64,000 nucleotides of DNA from Rossellomorea vietnamensis (GCF_025398035.1 NZ_CP104558.1:2232001-2296000), one strand, 5' to 3'; shown: positions 17,843 to 27,844, counted from the stretch's first letter. Program-made: numbers and translations. The notes: generated by a model from the letters alone, not told the origin.

Positions 17843-17871
17843 CTTTCTTCACCTCTTTCCATTCATTTATC

Positions 17872-17991
17872 CTATTTCCAGGATGTTGAAACTTGCCGGT
17901 GTGCTCTCGCCAGGAGGTGACAAGTTCCTTGCAGGAGAACCTCCTTGAAGAAATTTGTAGAAGACGCTATTTCCCGGGAAAATATCAGCAT
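17872..17991 (-). CDS. possible 39-codon upstream ORF
   Basis: AAGGAGTG lies 7 nt before ATG at 17991. The frame (MLIFSREIASSTNFFKEVLL..., 39 residues) ends shortly before the flavin monooxygenase start. It contains the 7-bp inverted repeat AGGAGGT...ACCTCCT, whose first arm is a consensus Shine-Dalgarno sequence. It may be a leader peptide or a small protein; no homology is recognised. Confidence 0.4.
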   Translation of the reverse strand: MLIFSREIASSTNFFKEVLLQGTCHLLARAHRQVSTSWK

Positions 17992-18082
17992 TATCCCTCA
18001 CTCCTTACTAACGTCTTTTCATTATTTGTCGGATTTTTTCCGTTTTCAAAATCGACATTACCCGTGCAAATAAAAAAAACCA

Positions 18083-18112
18083 CGACAAGATTCATCTCTC
18101 ATCGTGGAATAT
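18083..18112 (-). terminator. terminator of the PAS kinase gene
   Basis: CCACGATGAG...CTTGTCGTGG stem followed by eight T on the minus strand. Confidence 0.85.
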
Positions 18113-18115
18113 TTT

Positions 18116-20548
18116 CTAATGATTGTTGGCAATCGGCAGAAGGATCGTGACGGTTGTCCCTTCACTGACGTTGCTTTGAATGGATAGTGAGCCGTGATGC
18201 TCCTTGATGATCTTTTGACAAATCATCAGTCCTAGCCCGGTCCCTTTTTCTTTCGTGCTGTAAAATGGTTCACCAAGATGCTTCATTCGCTCGGGAGGGA
18301 TCCCGCTCCCGTTGTCCTGTATCGAGATCTTCCCATGGCCATCCACCTTTTCCAGCTGAACATTCAGGAGTCCGCCTGCAGGCATGGCTTCCAGGGCATT
18401 TTTCATCACATTCAAGATGACTTGTTTCATTTGATGGGAATCACAGTAGATTTCGGCTTCTTCCACAGAGAACCTCACATCGACCCCCTGCTTCAGGCAT
18501 TCCATCTTGATGAATTCAACGGAACTTGTGAGAAGGGTTGTGAGGGATGTCAGGGAAAACTTGACGGCCCTTGGTTTAGCCAGTGCCAGAAACTCATTGG
18601 TGATGATTTCGATCCGGTCGAGTTCTCCCTGGATGACACCAAGATAAAAGTCATCCTCGGCATTTTCCTTCATGAGCTGGAGGAATCCTTTCAGAGTCGT
18701 CAGGGGATTCCTGATTTCGTGAGCCACGCCAGCTGCGAGCTGACCGATCATCGCCAGCTGCTCTGACTTCTTCAGCAGGTCTTCATTAAGCTTCTTCTCG
18801 GATAAGTCACGTATGATGGCAGAAATACCGATCAAACGTCCCCCATCATTCAAAATCGGATTCATATTAAACGCAATTTCGACCGGTGAGCCGTCCTTCC
18901 GGTACCGGACGGTTTCATAGTCTTTGATCCGCTTCCCGGCCATCACCGTGGCCAGGTTTTGTTTGAACTGAACGACCTGATCGTCCTGATGGAGAAAGGT
19001 GATTTCCCTTCCTGTGATTTCATCCTTCGTCCATCCAAACATCGATTCGAACTGTTGATTCACTTTTAAGACCTTCCCTTCGGGATCCAGAAGGGCGATC
19101 CCGTCTCCTGCATGCTCGAAATAGGCTTCAAGAAGCTCTTTCGCTTCTTTCAGTTCTTCTTCCATCTGCAGTTTTTCCGTGATGTCCTGTCCAAATCCGT
19201 AGATCCCGATCACCTTATTCTTTACACGGATCGGGATATTGGTGACGGCTACATGGCTTTTGCCACCTTCTCCATTTTCGAAGGTGGTCACGAATCTTGA
19301 CGCTTCTCCTTTTAGGGCGATTTCAAATTTCTTGATGGCCGTTTCCTTGCTGCCCTCTGCTATGAACTCACTGAAGTGGGTTCCGATCATATGGGGTGAA
19401 ATGTGGTTCCACTGGGTTTTCACCGCTGGATTCACTTCTTGTATGATGCCGTTAGTATCGACCATATAAATATTGTCGGGACTGTATTTTACGATTGATT
19501 TATACTTCTGTTCGCTTTCGATCAGCTTTCTCTGGATATCCTTGATCAGGGAAATGTCTGATATCGACACGATGATTTCCACTACGGCACCTTTTTGAAC
19601 TACAGGGACGATGGAAGCCAGATACTCCAATTCCTTGTATTCGTCTTCATAGGTCAGCTCTTCACCCGTTTCCCATATCCGCTTTAACTTTGGTTGGATC
19701 TTCCCCAGATGATGGGAATCGAATACTTCCTGAATCGTTTTCCCGATCACTTTCGAAGGAGTCAGGTTCAGCTTATTCAATAGCTCCCCCGCCGCCATTT
19801 CAATGACGAAATCCTGATCGCTTTTCTTTATCTTGTACGTGATCGTCTTTTGAAGGCGGAGGGTATTTTCAAGTTCCACCTTTAAGGACATCAATTCATT
19901 TTCATACTTTTTCTTTTCCGTGATGTCATGGAGGATGATCCCCACACTATCCACCGTTCCGTCACTCTTATAATTAGCTGGGGAAATGGTAATATTGCAG
20001 GTGATCTTCCTGTGCGTACCCATTTGGAAAGTCACTTCTTCCCCTGTCGTATTCAAGCCTTTCAAGCCATCTTTCACAATGGAATGGAAGGCTCCATTCT
20101 GCAGTGGCGGCTGCTGACAGAGGGACTCCCCCAGAATCGCATCAGAAATCTGAAACAGCTTCTGGAAAGACTGATTCATTTCCATTACGTTTCCGTTTTT
20201 ATCAATGATACAAACACATGTAGGCGTATTGTGGATAAGGGCTTCATAAATCGCCGAATGGGAATGATTTACATCTTCGCGCAAAACGCCGGACTCCACG
20301 GGGATCATCATGACCAATTCTTTGGACTCATCTATCCGTTTCCTCTTAAATCCGTAGTATTGATGATGCAAGCGAATGGAATAATCGTCATCCTCCAGAA
20401 TTTTCAGGAGGAGATTGTCTTCCTTGAGGGTGATCCCCCTCCAATCTTCATTTTGTTCTATAAAAGATGGTTGTGTCACATCGATTATTGCTGCCGGGGC
20501 TGGAATTGAATCTACATTCAATGCATGGTTAGAGTGCATTTGAGCCAT
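18116..20548 (-). CDS. multi-PAS sensor histidine kinase (sporulation-kinase-like)
   Basis: 810 residues, no membrane span. Four or more PAS/PAC units are visible in series (near residues 95-215, 235-340, 345-465 and 470-590). Then come a HisKA domain with the phospho-acceptor His in GVAHEIRNPLTTLKGFLQLM and a HATPase domain (NVMKNALEAMP, DNGSGIPP, GTGLGLMI). The H-box is very close to that of KinA/KinE-type kinases, which feed the Spo0A phosphorelay. No response regulator gene adjoins it, as is usual for such orphan kinases. The phosphorelay role is inference. Confidence 0.9.
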   Translation of the reverse strand: MAQMHSNHALNVDSIPAPAAIIDVTQPSFIEQNEDWRGITLKEDNLLLKILEDDDYSIRLHHQYYGFKRKRIDESKELVMMIPVESGVLREDVNHSHSAIYEALIHNTPTCVCIIDKNGNVMEMNQSFQKLFQISDAILGESLCQQPPLQNGAFHSIVKDGLKGLNTTGEEVTFQMGTHRKITCNITISPANYKSDGTVDSVGIILHDITEKKKYENELMSLKVELENTLRLQKTITYKIKKSDQDFVIEMAAGELLNKLNLTPSKVIGKTIQEVFDSHHLGKIQPKLKRIWETGEELTYEDEYKELEYLASIVPVVQKGAVVEIIVSISDISLIKDIQRKLIESEQKYKSIVKYSPDNIYMVDTNGIIQEVNPAVKTQWNHISPHMIGTHFSEFIAEGSKETAIKKFEIALKGEASRFVTTFENGEGGKSHVAVTNIPIRVKNKVIGIYGFGQDITEKLQMEEELKEAKELLEAYFEHAGDGIALLDPEGKVLKVNQQFESMFGWTKDEITGREITFLHQDDQVVQFKQNLATVMAGKRIKDYETVRYRKDGSPVEIAFNMNPILNDGGRLIGISAIIRDLSEKKLNEDLLKKSEQLAMIGQLAAGVAHEIRNPLTTLKGFLQLMKENAEDDFYLGVIQGELDRIEIITNEFLALAKPRAVKFSLTSLTTLLTSSVEFIKMECLKQGVDVRFSVEEAEIYCDSHQMKQVILNVMKNALEAMPAGGLLNVQLEKVDGHGKISIQDNGSGIPPERMKHLGEPFYSTKEKGTGLGLMICQKIIKEHHGSLSIQSNVSEGTTVTILLPIANNH

Positions 20549-20637
20549 AGTACCTTCCTTTATCGTAACGTTATTACCCCCATTTTACCCTACCTTTCCC
20601 AACATATAAACGGCGAATGTCAATTCACACCAAAAAC

Positions 20638-20664
20638 CCGGGCACCACCTTTCTGCCCGGGCTC
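20638..20664 (-). terminator. psuG terminator
   Basis: GCCCGGG...CCCGGGT stem followed by TTTTTGG on the minus strand. Confidence 0.85.
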
Positions 20665-20681
20665 CTTCCTGTCATCTAACA

Positions 20682-21623
20682 TTAAATGGCTTCGATCCGG
20701 ACAAGTTCGGCATACCGGACGGCAATTTCTGCCCCGATTTGAGCATTATGCTTCACGAGGGCGATATTCGCCGTCAGGCTCCTGCCATCCGTCAACTCCT
20801 TCACTTTCCCAAGCAGGAAGGGAGTGGCTTCCTTGCCTTTGATTCCTTCTGAATCCGCTTCTTTTAACGCTGTTTCAATGATATGATCCATCTCCTGCTC
20901 GTCCATGGCATCCGCTTCCGGAATTGGATTGGCTACAACCACTCCGCCCTTCAGGCCAAGTTCCCATTTCGCTTTCAATATGCCTGCAGTCTCCTCTGCT
21001 GTTTCCACCTTATAGTTCACGGAATAAGGGCTGCTTCTTGTATAAAACGCCGGCAATGAGTCGGTCCTGTATCCTAAAACGGGTACTCCCTTTGTTTCCA
21101 GGTATTCGAGGGTCAGGTCGATATCCAATATGGACTTGGCCCCGGCACAGACGACAGCCACATTCGTTACGGCGAGTTCCTCAAGATCCGCAGAAATATC
21201 CATCGTCACTTCCGCGTTCCTGTGCACCCCTCCGATCCCACCTGTCACAAATACCGGGATATCCGCAAGCTCTGCACAAATCATCGTTGCCGCTACCGTC
21301 GTGGCCCCGTCTTTACCGGTTGCGAGGATATAAGGGATATCACGACGGCTCGCCTTGATCACGTCTGTTGCCTGCCCTAAATATTCAAGCTCTTCCTGGG
21401 ATAATCCGATTTTAATCCTTCCATTCAAAATCGCGATCGTTGCCGGTACCGCCCCTTTTGATCGAATGATGTCTTCAACTTCCCTTGCCGTCTTCACGTT
21501 TTGTGGATATGGCATACCGTGAGAGATAATCGTTGATTCCAATGCGACGATCGCCATGCCCTTTCTTTTTGCTTCTTTTACTTCCTCTGAGTATTCTACA
21601 TATGGATGGATATTCACAACCAT
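20682..21623 (-). CDS. psuG: pseudouridine-5'-phosphate glycosidase
   Basis: About 311-313 residues. [17 protein letters not shown] at the N-terminus, [26 protein letters not shown] and [12 protein letters not shown] are family hallmarks (IndA-like). The enzyme splits pseudouridine 5'-phosphate to uracil and ribose 5-phosphate. The ATG at 21623 is only 2 nt from GGGGG, so the GTG two codons later (21617) is a plausible true start. It follows psuK by 7 nt; together they form a pseudouridine salvage operon. Confidence 0.93.
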   Translation of the reverse strand: MVVNIHPYVEYSEEVKEAKRKGMAIVALESTIISHGMPYPQNVKTAREVEDIIRSKGAVPATIAILNGRIKIGLSQEELEYLGQATDVIKASRRDIPYILATGKDGATTVAATMICAELADIPVFVTGGIGGVHRNAEVTMDISADLEELAVTNVAVVCAGAKSILDIDLTLEYLETKGVPVLGYRTDSLPAFYTRSSPYSVNYKVETAEETAGILKAKWELGLKGGVVVANPIPEADAMDEQEMDHIIETALKEADSEGIKGKEATPFLLGKVKELTDGRSLTANIALVKHNAQIGAEIAVRYAELVRIEAI

Positions 21624-21630
21624 TTCCCCC

Positions 21631-22725
21631 TTAATAATAGAGACTGAATTCCTGTTGAAGCTTGCTTTCGTTAAGAGTCGGTGCCACCGTATGCCTCGAC
21701 TGAAGGGTGATCGACGAACAAATCACACCGATCCTGCACGCCCCGTCCGTATCGGATCCCTTTAAATAGCCAAATAATATGCCGGCTACAAGGGCATCCC
21801 CCGCCCCGGTCACATCCTTCACCTCAACCTTCGGAGGCAGGATGGCCGTTGCTTCTTTGTATGTAGTGTAATAAATCAGGCCCTGATCCCCACGGGTAAT
21901 GACAGCACGCTCTGCGCCTCTCATTGTCAGATCCTTCGCCGCTTTAAAATAATCCCCCTCGGTTTCAATCGTCATATCCAGATACATCTCTGCTTCGCCT
22001 TTATTGCAAATGAACCATGAGACCCCTTCCAATGAAGGAGGGAGTTTCTTCACCTTTGGAGCCGAGACAGGGATCACCGCCAAGGGAACCCCTTCGGATT
22101 GACATCTTCGTATGATGTACTTCAACACATCTTCAGGGAAATTCGTATCGAGAAGCACCATTTCTGAAGAGGCAATCAAGCCCCACCGCCTTTCTATAAA
22201 TCCAATGTCAACGCTTTCATAAATGTTCATATCAGCCAAGGCAAATAACAATTCACCCTTTTCGTCCAATACGGCAGAGTAAGCTCCTGTACTTTCATTT
22301 ACAAGCCTTTGGGACCCGGACACATCAGCAAAGGTTTTCGTCTGTTCCATGAGCCAGCTGCCTTCTGTGTCCTCCCCCACAACAGTAATGAGATTGGTAG
22401 ACTTCCCGAGTCTCCCAAGATTCTCAGCAACATTTCTCGCGACACCCCCACTCGTCTGTTCCGTTGTCGCAGGATTGGATGTCTCAGGGATCATCTCACC
22501 CAGCAGCTGCATCTTCCGGTCGATATTGGCTCCCCCTATGCATGTGATCCCGTTCCTCTTTGGTATCACATACGCACGACCTAAAATCTTCCCCTGTCTG
22601 ACCAGATTGGAAATATAACCGGCTACGGCCGATCGCGAAATCCCGCTTCTCTCAGATAATTCCTGCTGCGTCATAAACGGATTTTCTTCTATGAATGACA
22701 ATAAAAGCTTTTCCTTCTCGTTCAC
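21631..22725 (-). CDS. psuK: pseudouridine kinase with N-terminal HTH domain
   Basis: 364 residues. Residues 1-55 are a winged-helix DNA-binding domain ([40 protein letters not shown]). Residues 60-360 are a PfkB-family kinase with [15 protein letters not shown] and the signature [13 protein letters not shown]. PsuK phosphorylates pseudouridine at O5'. The attached HTH suggests the enzyme also regulates its own operon in response to substrate (inference). The GTG start follows GGGTGGGAG. Confidence 0.92.
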   Translation of the reverse strand: MNEKEKLLLSFIEENPFMTQQELSERSGISRSAVAGYISNLVRQGKILGRAYVIPKRNGITCIGGANIDRKMQLLGEMIPETSNPATTEQTSGGVARNVAENLGRLGKSTNLITVVGEDTEGSWLMEQTKTFADVSGSQRLVNESTGAYSAVLDEKGELLFALADMNIYESVDIGFIERRWGLIASSEMVLLDTNFPEDVLKYIIRRCQSEGVPLAVIPVSAPKVKKLPPSLEGVSWFICNKGEAEMYLDMTIETEGDYFKAAKDLTMRGAERAVITRGDQGLIYYTTYKEATAILPPKVEVKDVTGAGDALVAGILFGYLKGSDTDGACRIGVICSSITLQSRHTVAPTLNESKLQQEFSLYY

Positions 22726-22976
22726 TTTCTCCCACCCCTATAAAGAAAAGTAACTTTTGTTAATATTCTAAACTTTTGTTTTATTTTACACAAGTTGGAA
22801 GTTCGTAAATTAGAAAAACTTTTTGCGTAACCTTTGTTGCTATTTATGGTAGCGAGTGGTGGTTGATTTCCGCTGCAGGTGCTCGCTTTCCGCGGGGCGT
22901 GAGTTGAGCCTCCTCGGGCTTGAGTTGCACCCCTATTGTTGGACACCCCAACCAACAATAGGAGGTGCCAGCACGT

Positions 22977-23495
22977 ATGGCCAAGTTTACTCAAGAATCT
23001 AAATTGAAAGCTGCTAAACGTTATCTTAATGAACTCGTTAGTTATCGAGATCTTGCCAATCAAGTGGGGGTTGATCAATCTGTTCTGCGCTATTGGGTGA
23101 TGTTAGTTCGTCACCACGGGGACCAAGCCTTTACCTTTCCCTATACAAACTATCCTTCCGCCTTTAAACTGAGGGTAATTCAATTTATTACGGAGAAGAA
23201 TTGCTCCATTCGAGAGGCATCAGCCATTTTTCATATCCCAGACCCCTGTATGGTTCGTAGGTGGGTCAAAAAGTGGGAAAGAGCTGGAGAAGATGCCTTC
23301 GGATCATTAGAAATGAGGCCTTCTACAATGACATCTAATCATAAAGATAAGAAGATCAAAGATAACTCTTCTAACCAAACGATGGAAGATATGAAAAAAG
23401 AACTGGAATACCTTCGTATGGAAAATGCGTATTTAAAAAAGCTAAAAGCCTTAGTTCAGGAAGAACCATCACCAACGAAATCAAAGCGAAAGTAG
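22977..23495 (+). CDS. IS3-family transposase OrfA
   Basis: 172 residues. ATG at 22977 follows ATAGGAGG by 12 nt. Two helix-turn-helix units (KLKAAKRYLNELVSYRDLANQVGV and FKLRVIQFITEKNCSIREASAIF) bind the inverted repeats, and a C-terminal leucine-zipper-like helix follows (MKKELEYLRMENAYLKKLKAL). AAAAAAG at 23435-23441 in the zipper is a classic slip site for -1 frameshifting into the orfB frame. Confidence 0.93.
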   Translation: MAKFTQESKLKAAKRYLNELVSYRDLANQVGVDQSVLRYWVMLVRHHGDQAFTFPYTNYPSAFKLRVIQFITEKNCSIREASAIFHIPDPCMVRRWVKKWERAGEDAFGSLEMRPSTMTSNHKDKKIKDNSSNQTMEDMKKELEYLRMENAYLKKLKALVQEEPSPTKSKRK

Positions 23496-23521
23496 TATTT
23501 GAACTAAGGAACGAATTCCCG

Positions 23522-24334
23522 GTGACTAAAATGATAAAAGTAGCTAAGCTGCCTAAAAGTACTTACTATCACATCACAAAAAAATTAGACCAACCAGATC
23601 CTGATCGCAAATGGAAAAGAAGGATCAATTTCATCTACCATAAACACTTAGGACGCCTTGGGTACCGTCGCATTACGGACGTTCTTCAAGCAAAAGGACA
23701 CGATATAAATAAAAAGAAAGTCCTTCGAATCATGAGAGAATTGGGCCTTAAATGCATTGTGCGAATGAAAAAATATAAATCCTACAAAGGGAAAGTTGGA
23801 AAAGTAGCTCCCAACATCCTAAATCGTAATTTTAGAGCCGATAAACCTAATCAAAAATGGGTGACAGACGTAACGGAGTTCAAACTGTTCGGTCAAAAGC
23901 TCTATCTGTCCCCCATTCTAGACCTATTTAACGGAGAGATCATTACCTATACGCTCCAATCAAGGCCGACATTTGACTTGGTCGAGAAGATGTTAGAAAA
24001 AGGATTAAAACATGTAAATGAAGGCGATGAGCTCTTAATCCATTCAGATCAAGGGTGGCATTATCAAATGGCTCAGTACCGAAGGACACTGAAAAAACAT
24101 AACATCACCCAAAGTATGTCTCGTAAAGGAAACTGTTACGACAACTCGGTCATGGAGAACTTTTTTGGGATAATGAAGTCTGAGTTCCTTTACTTAAAGG
24201 AATTTGATAGTATCGAGCACTTTAAAGAAGAACTGAAAGAATACATGTATTACTACAATCACCTGAGAATCAAATCAAGGTTAAAACGAAAAAGTCCGGT
24301 AGCTTATCGAGTAAGTACTGAATTAGCTGCTTAG
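23522..24334 (+). CDS. IS3-family transposase OrfB (catalytic)
   Basis: 270 residues from the first in-frame GTG. The frame is open back to 23441, so the natural product is an OrfAB fusion made by -1 slippage. The rve integrase core shows the DDE residues in VTDVTEF, HSDQGWHYQ and NSVMENFFGIMKSE. An HTH_21-like region precedes it (YHKHLGRLGYRRI). It cuts and joins the IS ends. Confidence 0.93.
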   Translation: MTKMIKVAKLPKSTYYHITKKLDQPDPDRKWKRRINFIYHKHLGRLGYRRITDVLQAKGHDINKKKVLRIMRELGLKCIVRMKKYKSYKGKVGKVAPNILNRNFRADKPNQKWVTDVTEFKLFGQKLYLSPILDLFNGEIITYTLQSRPTFDLVEKMLEKGLKHVNEGDELLIHSDQGWHYQMAQYRRTLKKHNITQSMSRKGNCYDNSVMENFFGIMKSEFLYLKEFDSIEHFKEELKEYMYYYNHLRIKSRLKRKSPVAYRVSTELAA

Positions 24335-24498
24335 AAATTTAAGTGTCCAACATTATGGGGCCAGTGCAGCTTTGCCCTGTGGGGTCTCAACTTTCCCGCT
24401 ATTCCCGTCGGAGTCGAGCACCTTCCGCTACAATCAACTTTATAGGTATAGAGTTAGTTAACAACAATCTTTGCGAAAAGAGCTTATATAAAAAAATA

Positions 24499-24534
24499 GA
24501 CTTGCTCTTCCCACCGGAAAAACAAGTCTATCAG
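24499..24534 (-). terminator. alanine symporter gene terminator
   Basis: ATAGACTTG...CAAGTCTAT stem followed by seven T on the minus strand, next to the end of the split repeat. Confidence 0.85.
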
Positions 24535-24535
24535 T

Positions 24536-25927
24536 TTAAGATATTTTCTTTTCTTTTAATTTGCCAGTGTCCTTCAAATAGTACTCTTCGGAAGTAAAGA
24601 ACTCGTTCGTGAGTCTTTTAACCTCTTTACTTAGTAGAAGGACCGCGATGATATTCGGGATCAGGATGGCTGCCAATGCTAAATCAAGGAACTGCCAGAT
24701 GACCTTGGCCGCCCCGATGGATCCAAGGACGATGGCAACGGTATAAACCACTTTGATCCCCTGAGCCGCCTTCCAGCCGAACAGGAATTCAGCCTGCTTG
24801 GCACCATAAAAGACGATGACGATGATCGTGGACAGGACGAAGAAAATCAAAGAAATCGTGACGAGGATTCCGCCAAACTCTCCGAAATAGTTCGTAAATG
24901 CCTCTGTTGTCAGGGCTGAAGGATCATCCAAAGCATTTTCTGCCGTCCACACCCCTGAGGATAAGACGACAAAAGCCGTAGCTGTACAGACAATGATCGT
25001 GTCGATCACGATCCCAACGATCGCCCAAAGCCCCTGCCTGACAGGATGATCCGTCTGGGCTGCTGCATGGGCAATCGGCGCCGTTCCGAGCCCTGCCTCA
25101 TTGGAGTATAATCCCCGGGCAAATCCCCAGCGGATCGTCTCTGCTATGGCTACCCCGGCAAACCCTCCCATTGCAGACATGGGTTGAAAGGCATGTGACA
25201 GAATCAAACTGAAGAATTCAGGTACTGCATCCATATTCATAAACAAAATGACTAAGGCGCTCCCGACATAAATCAGGGCCATGAACGGAACGAAGATTTC
25301 CGTCACCTTACCGATCCGTTTAATGCCGCCGAATACAATCAGCACGACGATAAGCGCAACGATGATACCCGTGATCAATCCATCTACATTAAACGTTTCT
25401 TCCACTGTAGAAGCTACAGCATTCCCCTGTACCATGACGCTTGGGATCAGCTCGATCATAAGGGCAAAGGCGAACCAGACGCCAAGCCACCTCATGTTCA
25501 ATCCTTTCGTCATATAGTACATGGGACCGCCGACAAATTCACCTTTTTCATTCTTCTCACGATAGCGGACCGCGAGCACACTCTCCGAGAACTTAAGCGC
25601 CATCCCGATAAGGGCAATGACCCACATCCAGAAAACGGCCCCGGGACCACCGAACATGATCGCCGCCGGGACACCGACGATATTCGCGGCCCCGATCGTG
25701 GACGACAATGCGGACGTCAGCGCCTGGAGGGGAGTGACCGTCCCTTCTCCCTTCGGCTTCTTAAACACACTTCCAACCGTTTGCTTAAAAATGTAAAGAG
25801 GATATCGAAATTGTATAAATTTCAATAAAACTGTTAAGTACAAACCGGTTGCACCCAGGACAATGATCAATGGTGGACCCCATAACCACGCCGAAACTTT
25901 ACCTATGATATCAAAAAACGTATCCAA
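24536..25927 (-). CDS. alanine:sodium symporter (AGCS family, AlsT-like)
   Basis: 463 residues with about 10-11 membrane segments. Conserved AGCS blocks are TPLQALTSALSSTIGAANIVGVPAAI near residue 65-90, GGPMYYMTKGLN, and IRWGFARGLYSNEAGLGTAPIAHAAA. These transporters import alanine or glycine (some glutamine) with Na+. AAAGGAGGAG stands 5 nt before a TTG start. It is monocistronic. Confidence 0.93.
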   Translation of the reverse strand: MDTFFDIIGKVSAWLWGPPLIIVLGATGLYLTVLLKFIQFRYPLYIFKQTVGSVFKKPKGEGTVTPLQALTSALSSTIGAANIVGVPAAIMFGGPGAVFWMWVIALIGMALKFSESVLAVRYREKNEKGEFVGGPMYYMTKGLNMRWLGVWFAFALMIELIPSVMVQGNAVASTVEETFNVDGLITGIIVALIVVLIVFGGIKRIGKVTEIFVPFMALIYVGSALVILFMNMDAVPEFFSLILSHAFQPMSAMGGFAGVAIAETIRWGFARGLYSNEAGLGTAPIAHAAAQTDHPVRQGLWAIVGIVIDTIIVCTATAFVVLSSGVWTAENALDDPSALTTEAFTNYFGEFGGILVTISLIFFVLSTIIVIVFYGAKQAEFLFGWKAAQGIKVVYTVAIVLGSIGAAKVIWQFLDLALAAILIPNIIAVLLLSKEVKRLTNEFFTSEEYYLKDTGKLKEKKIS

Positions 25928-26240
25928 TCGTGCTCCTCCTTTGATAGAGGCAGTGGCTAACGTTTGGAATAAAGCACGGGGGAATTGTTGTTTCTTACGT
26001 ATGTATAAAGCCTATCATTTATATAACACAGACCCCGAATCCTGAAAAATTAGCCACTACTTCTACATGCTTTTCCAGACTTTTCCCTAATATGGGGGCT
26101 GTAAAACATTTTAGGGAGAATTCTTATAAAGTGTGTGCAGAAGCTTCCTTGTGGGAGATCATTACCATGAGAGATCAATCATTTGATGAGTGACGTCCCT
26201 CGACAAGATCCCTCCATTTCCCCGGAAATACGTCAAAAAA
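25928..26240. other. intergenic region without a recognised gene
   Basis: About 310 bp upstream of the alanine symporter gene and downstream of motB. It should hold the symporter promoter on the minus strand. No repeat, RNA motif or credible ORF was found. Confidence 0.5.
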
Positions 26241-26265
26241 CCTGCAGCCGATCCTCAGCTGCAGG
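26241..26265 (-). terminator. motAB terminator
   Basis: CTGCAGC...GCTGCAGG stem followed by TTTTTTGACG on the minus strand. Confidence 0.8.
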
Positions 26266-26274
26266 TACCCTCTT

Positions 26275-27066
26275 CTATTCTGTCACCCTCGGTAATATCA
26301 ACACTTCCACCCGGCGGTTCTGTCCCCGTCCCTCTGCTGTTCCGTTGTCTGCGATCGGTTCGAATTCACCGAATCCTTTCGCGCTGAACCACTGGGGATC
26401 AAGAGCAGGATTGTCTAAAATGATTTTCATGAAATTGACCGCCCGCATGACGCTGAGTTCCCAGTTCGAGTCGAATTCCGCGTTACGGATGGGCACATTA
26501 TCTGTATGGCCGCTGATGATGATGTTTCGCGGCGGATTCATTTCGAGAAGGCCCGATAATTCCTGGGCAACATTCTGGTCACTGCCCTGGACCGTGGCAG
26601 ACCCCGAGTCGAACAAAACATTGTCGCGAATCGTGAGGAGAAGCCCTTCATCCGTCAGCTTGGTGATGAATTGAAGCTCCAGATTATTCGTTTTAATGTA
26701 TTCGTTTATTTTTTTCTGGATTTCCTTCAGCTCTTCCTGATCCTTCATGAAGGCCTGCTTCTCCAGCTCATCTTTACTTAATTCCTTTTCTTTTTCCTTA
26801 TCGATCCCGGCTGATGCAGCCTGCTTCTGTTCTTGATCGCTTGACTGCTGGGGGGCGACGGGGCTTGGATACTCCATCATCCCCGTGCCTCCGGTGAAGA
26901 TTTCACTGAATACCTGTGAGAGTTCCTTGAACTTCTGGGCGTCCACCGAGCTTGATGCGTACAAGACGATAAACAGGGCCAGCAACAGGGTGAGCAAGTC
27001 AGCATACGGAATGAGCCAGGACTCGTCCATATGTTCGTCGTCATGTTTCTTCTTACGCCGCCTCAT
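26275..27066 (-). CDS. motB: flagellar motor stator protein MotB
   Basis: 263 residues. One transmembrane helix (about 18-40) contains the proton-binding Asp in WLIPYADLLTLLLALFIVLY, and a plug/linker region follows. A C-terminal OmpA/MotB peptidoglycan-binding domain follows (ISGHTDNVPI, NWELSVMRAVNFM, GFGEFEPIADN, GQNRRVEVLI). It anchors the stator to the wall. The start overlaps the end of motA by 14 nt, the usual coupled arrangement. Confidence 0.96.
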   Translation of the reverse strand: MRRRKKKHDDEHMDESWLIPYADLLTLLLALFIVLYASSSVDAQKFKELSQVFSEIFTGGTGMMEYPSPVAPQQSSDQEQKQAASAGIDKEKEKELSKDELEKQAFMKDQEELKEIQKKINEYIKTNNLELQFITKLTDEGLLLTIRDNVLFDSGSATVQGSDQNVAQELSGLLEMNPPRNIIISGHTDNVPIRNAEFDSNWELSVMRAVNFMKIILDNPALDPQWFSAKGFGEFEPIADNGTAEGRGQNRRVEVLILPRVTE

Positions 27067-27844
27067 CCTCTTCCCCCTTTAATAACAAGATCCGCTCACT
27101 TGCCGGTAAATAAGATGCAAGCTTCTGTTCGATCACCCGGGGAGATTCTCCCTCAATGATGGAAAGAATGCCTTCCACCATCATCATCTTCATTTGAACT
27201 TCACGCTTGGATTTCCGTTTAAGCTTGTTGGCGAAGGGATGCCACAACACATAACCCGTGAAGATACCAAGCAATGTCGCAACGAAGGCCGCAGAGATCG
27301 CATAGCCGAGCTCATCGGTATTATCCATGTGGCTGAGGGCTGCAATCAACCCTATGACGGCCCCGAGGACCCCGAGTGTCGGTGCATACGTCCCTGCCTG
27401 TGTAAAGATGAGGGCTCCTGCACTGTGACGCTCTTCCATGGCATCGATTTCTTCATGGAGCACATCCCTTATGTAATCGGCACTCTGTCCATCCACCGCC
27501 AATGAAAGTCCGTCCCTGAGGAATGGATCATCCACTTCCTGGGTTTTGGCCTCCAGAGCAAGCAGCCCTTCTTTCCGTGCAAGATCTGCTACTTGTGAAA
27601 AGAATTGAATCGTTTGTTTCGGGTCCTGCAATTTTTGTTCTTTAAACAATATGCCGAAGAGCTTCGGTACTTTTTTGATTTCGTGAGTCGGGAATGCAAT
27701 GGTCACTGCGGCCACCGTCCCGAGTAAAATAATCAAAATGGCTGCAGGGTTCAATAAAGCAACCGGGCTTACTCCTTTGAATACCATCCCTACTCCCACC
27801 GCTATCAATCCTAAAATGACTCCTATTAAAGACGTCTTATCCAT
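27053..27844 (-). CDS. motA: flagellar motor stator protein MotA
   Basis: 263 residues with four membrane helices. TYAPTLGVLGAVIGLIAALSHM and GYAISAAFVATLLGIFTGYVLWHPFANKLKRKS match MotA of bacilli, including the cytoplasmic charged loop that contacts the rotor. With MotB it forms the H+-driven stator. AAGGTGG precedes the ATG and a SigD-like -10 lies about 40 nt upstream. Confidence 0.96.
   Translation of the reverse strand: MDKTSLIGVILGLIAVGVGMVFKGVSPVALLNPAAILIILLGTVAAVTIAFPTHEIKKVPKLFGILFKEQKLQDPKQTIQFFSQVADLARKEGLLALEAKTQEVDDPFLRDGLSLAVDGQSADYIRDVLHEEIDAMEERHSAGALIFTQAGTYAPTLGVLGAVIGLIAALSHMDNTDELGYAISAAFVATLLGIFTGYVLWHPFANKLKRKSKREVQMKMMMVEGILSIIEGESPRVIEQKLASYLPASERILLLKGEEDEAA

Larger units (their letters stand above)
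22921..24368 (+). mobile_element. IS3-family insertion sequence (IS150-like), 1448 bp
   Basis: 25-nt imperfect terminal inverted repeats begin TG and share the block TGTTGGACA (18 of 25 positions match). They are flanked by a 3-bp target duplication GCT (22918-22920, 24369-24371). Inside are orfA and orfB in the -1 relation, with an A6G slip site. All parts look intact, so the element may be active. Confidence 0.92.
22862..24438. repeat. MITE-like repeat type B, split by an IS3-family element
   Basis: The left half (22862-22920) and right half (24369-24438) together reconstruct the element intact at 1789-1914, with only a few differences. GCT at the break occurs on both sides of the insertion sequence. 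Confidence 0.88.
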
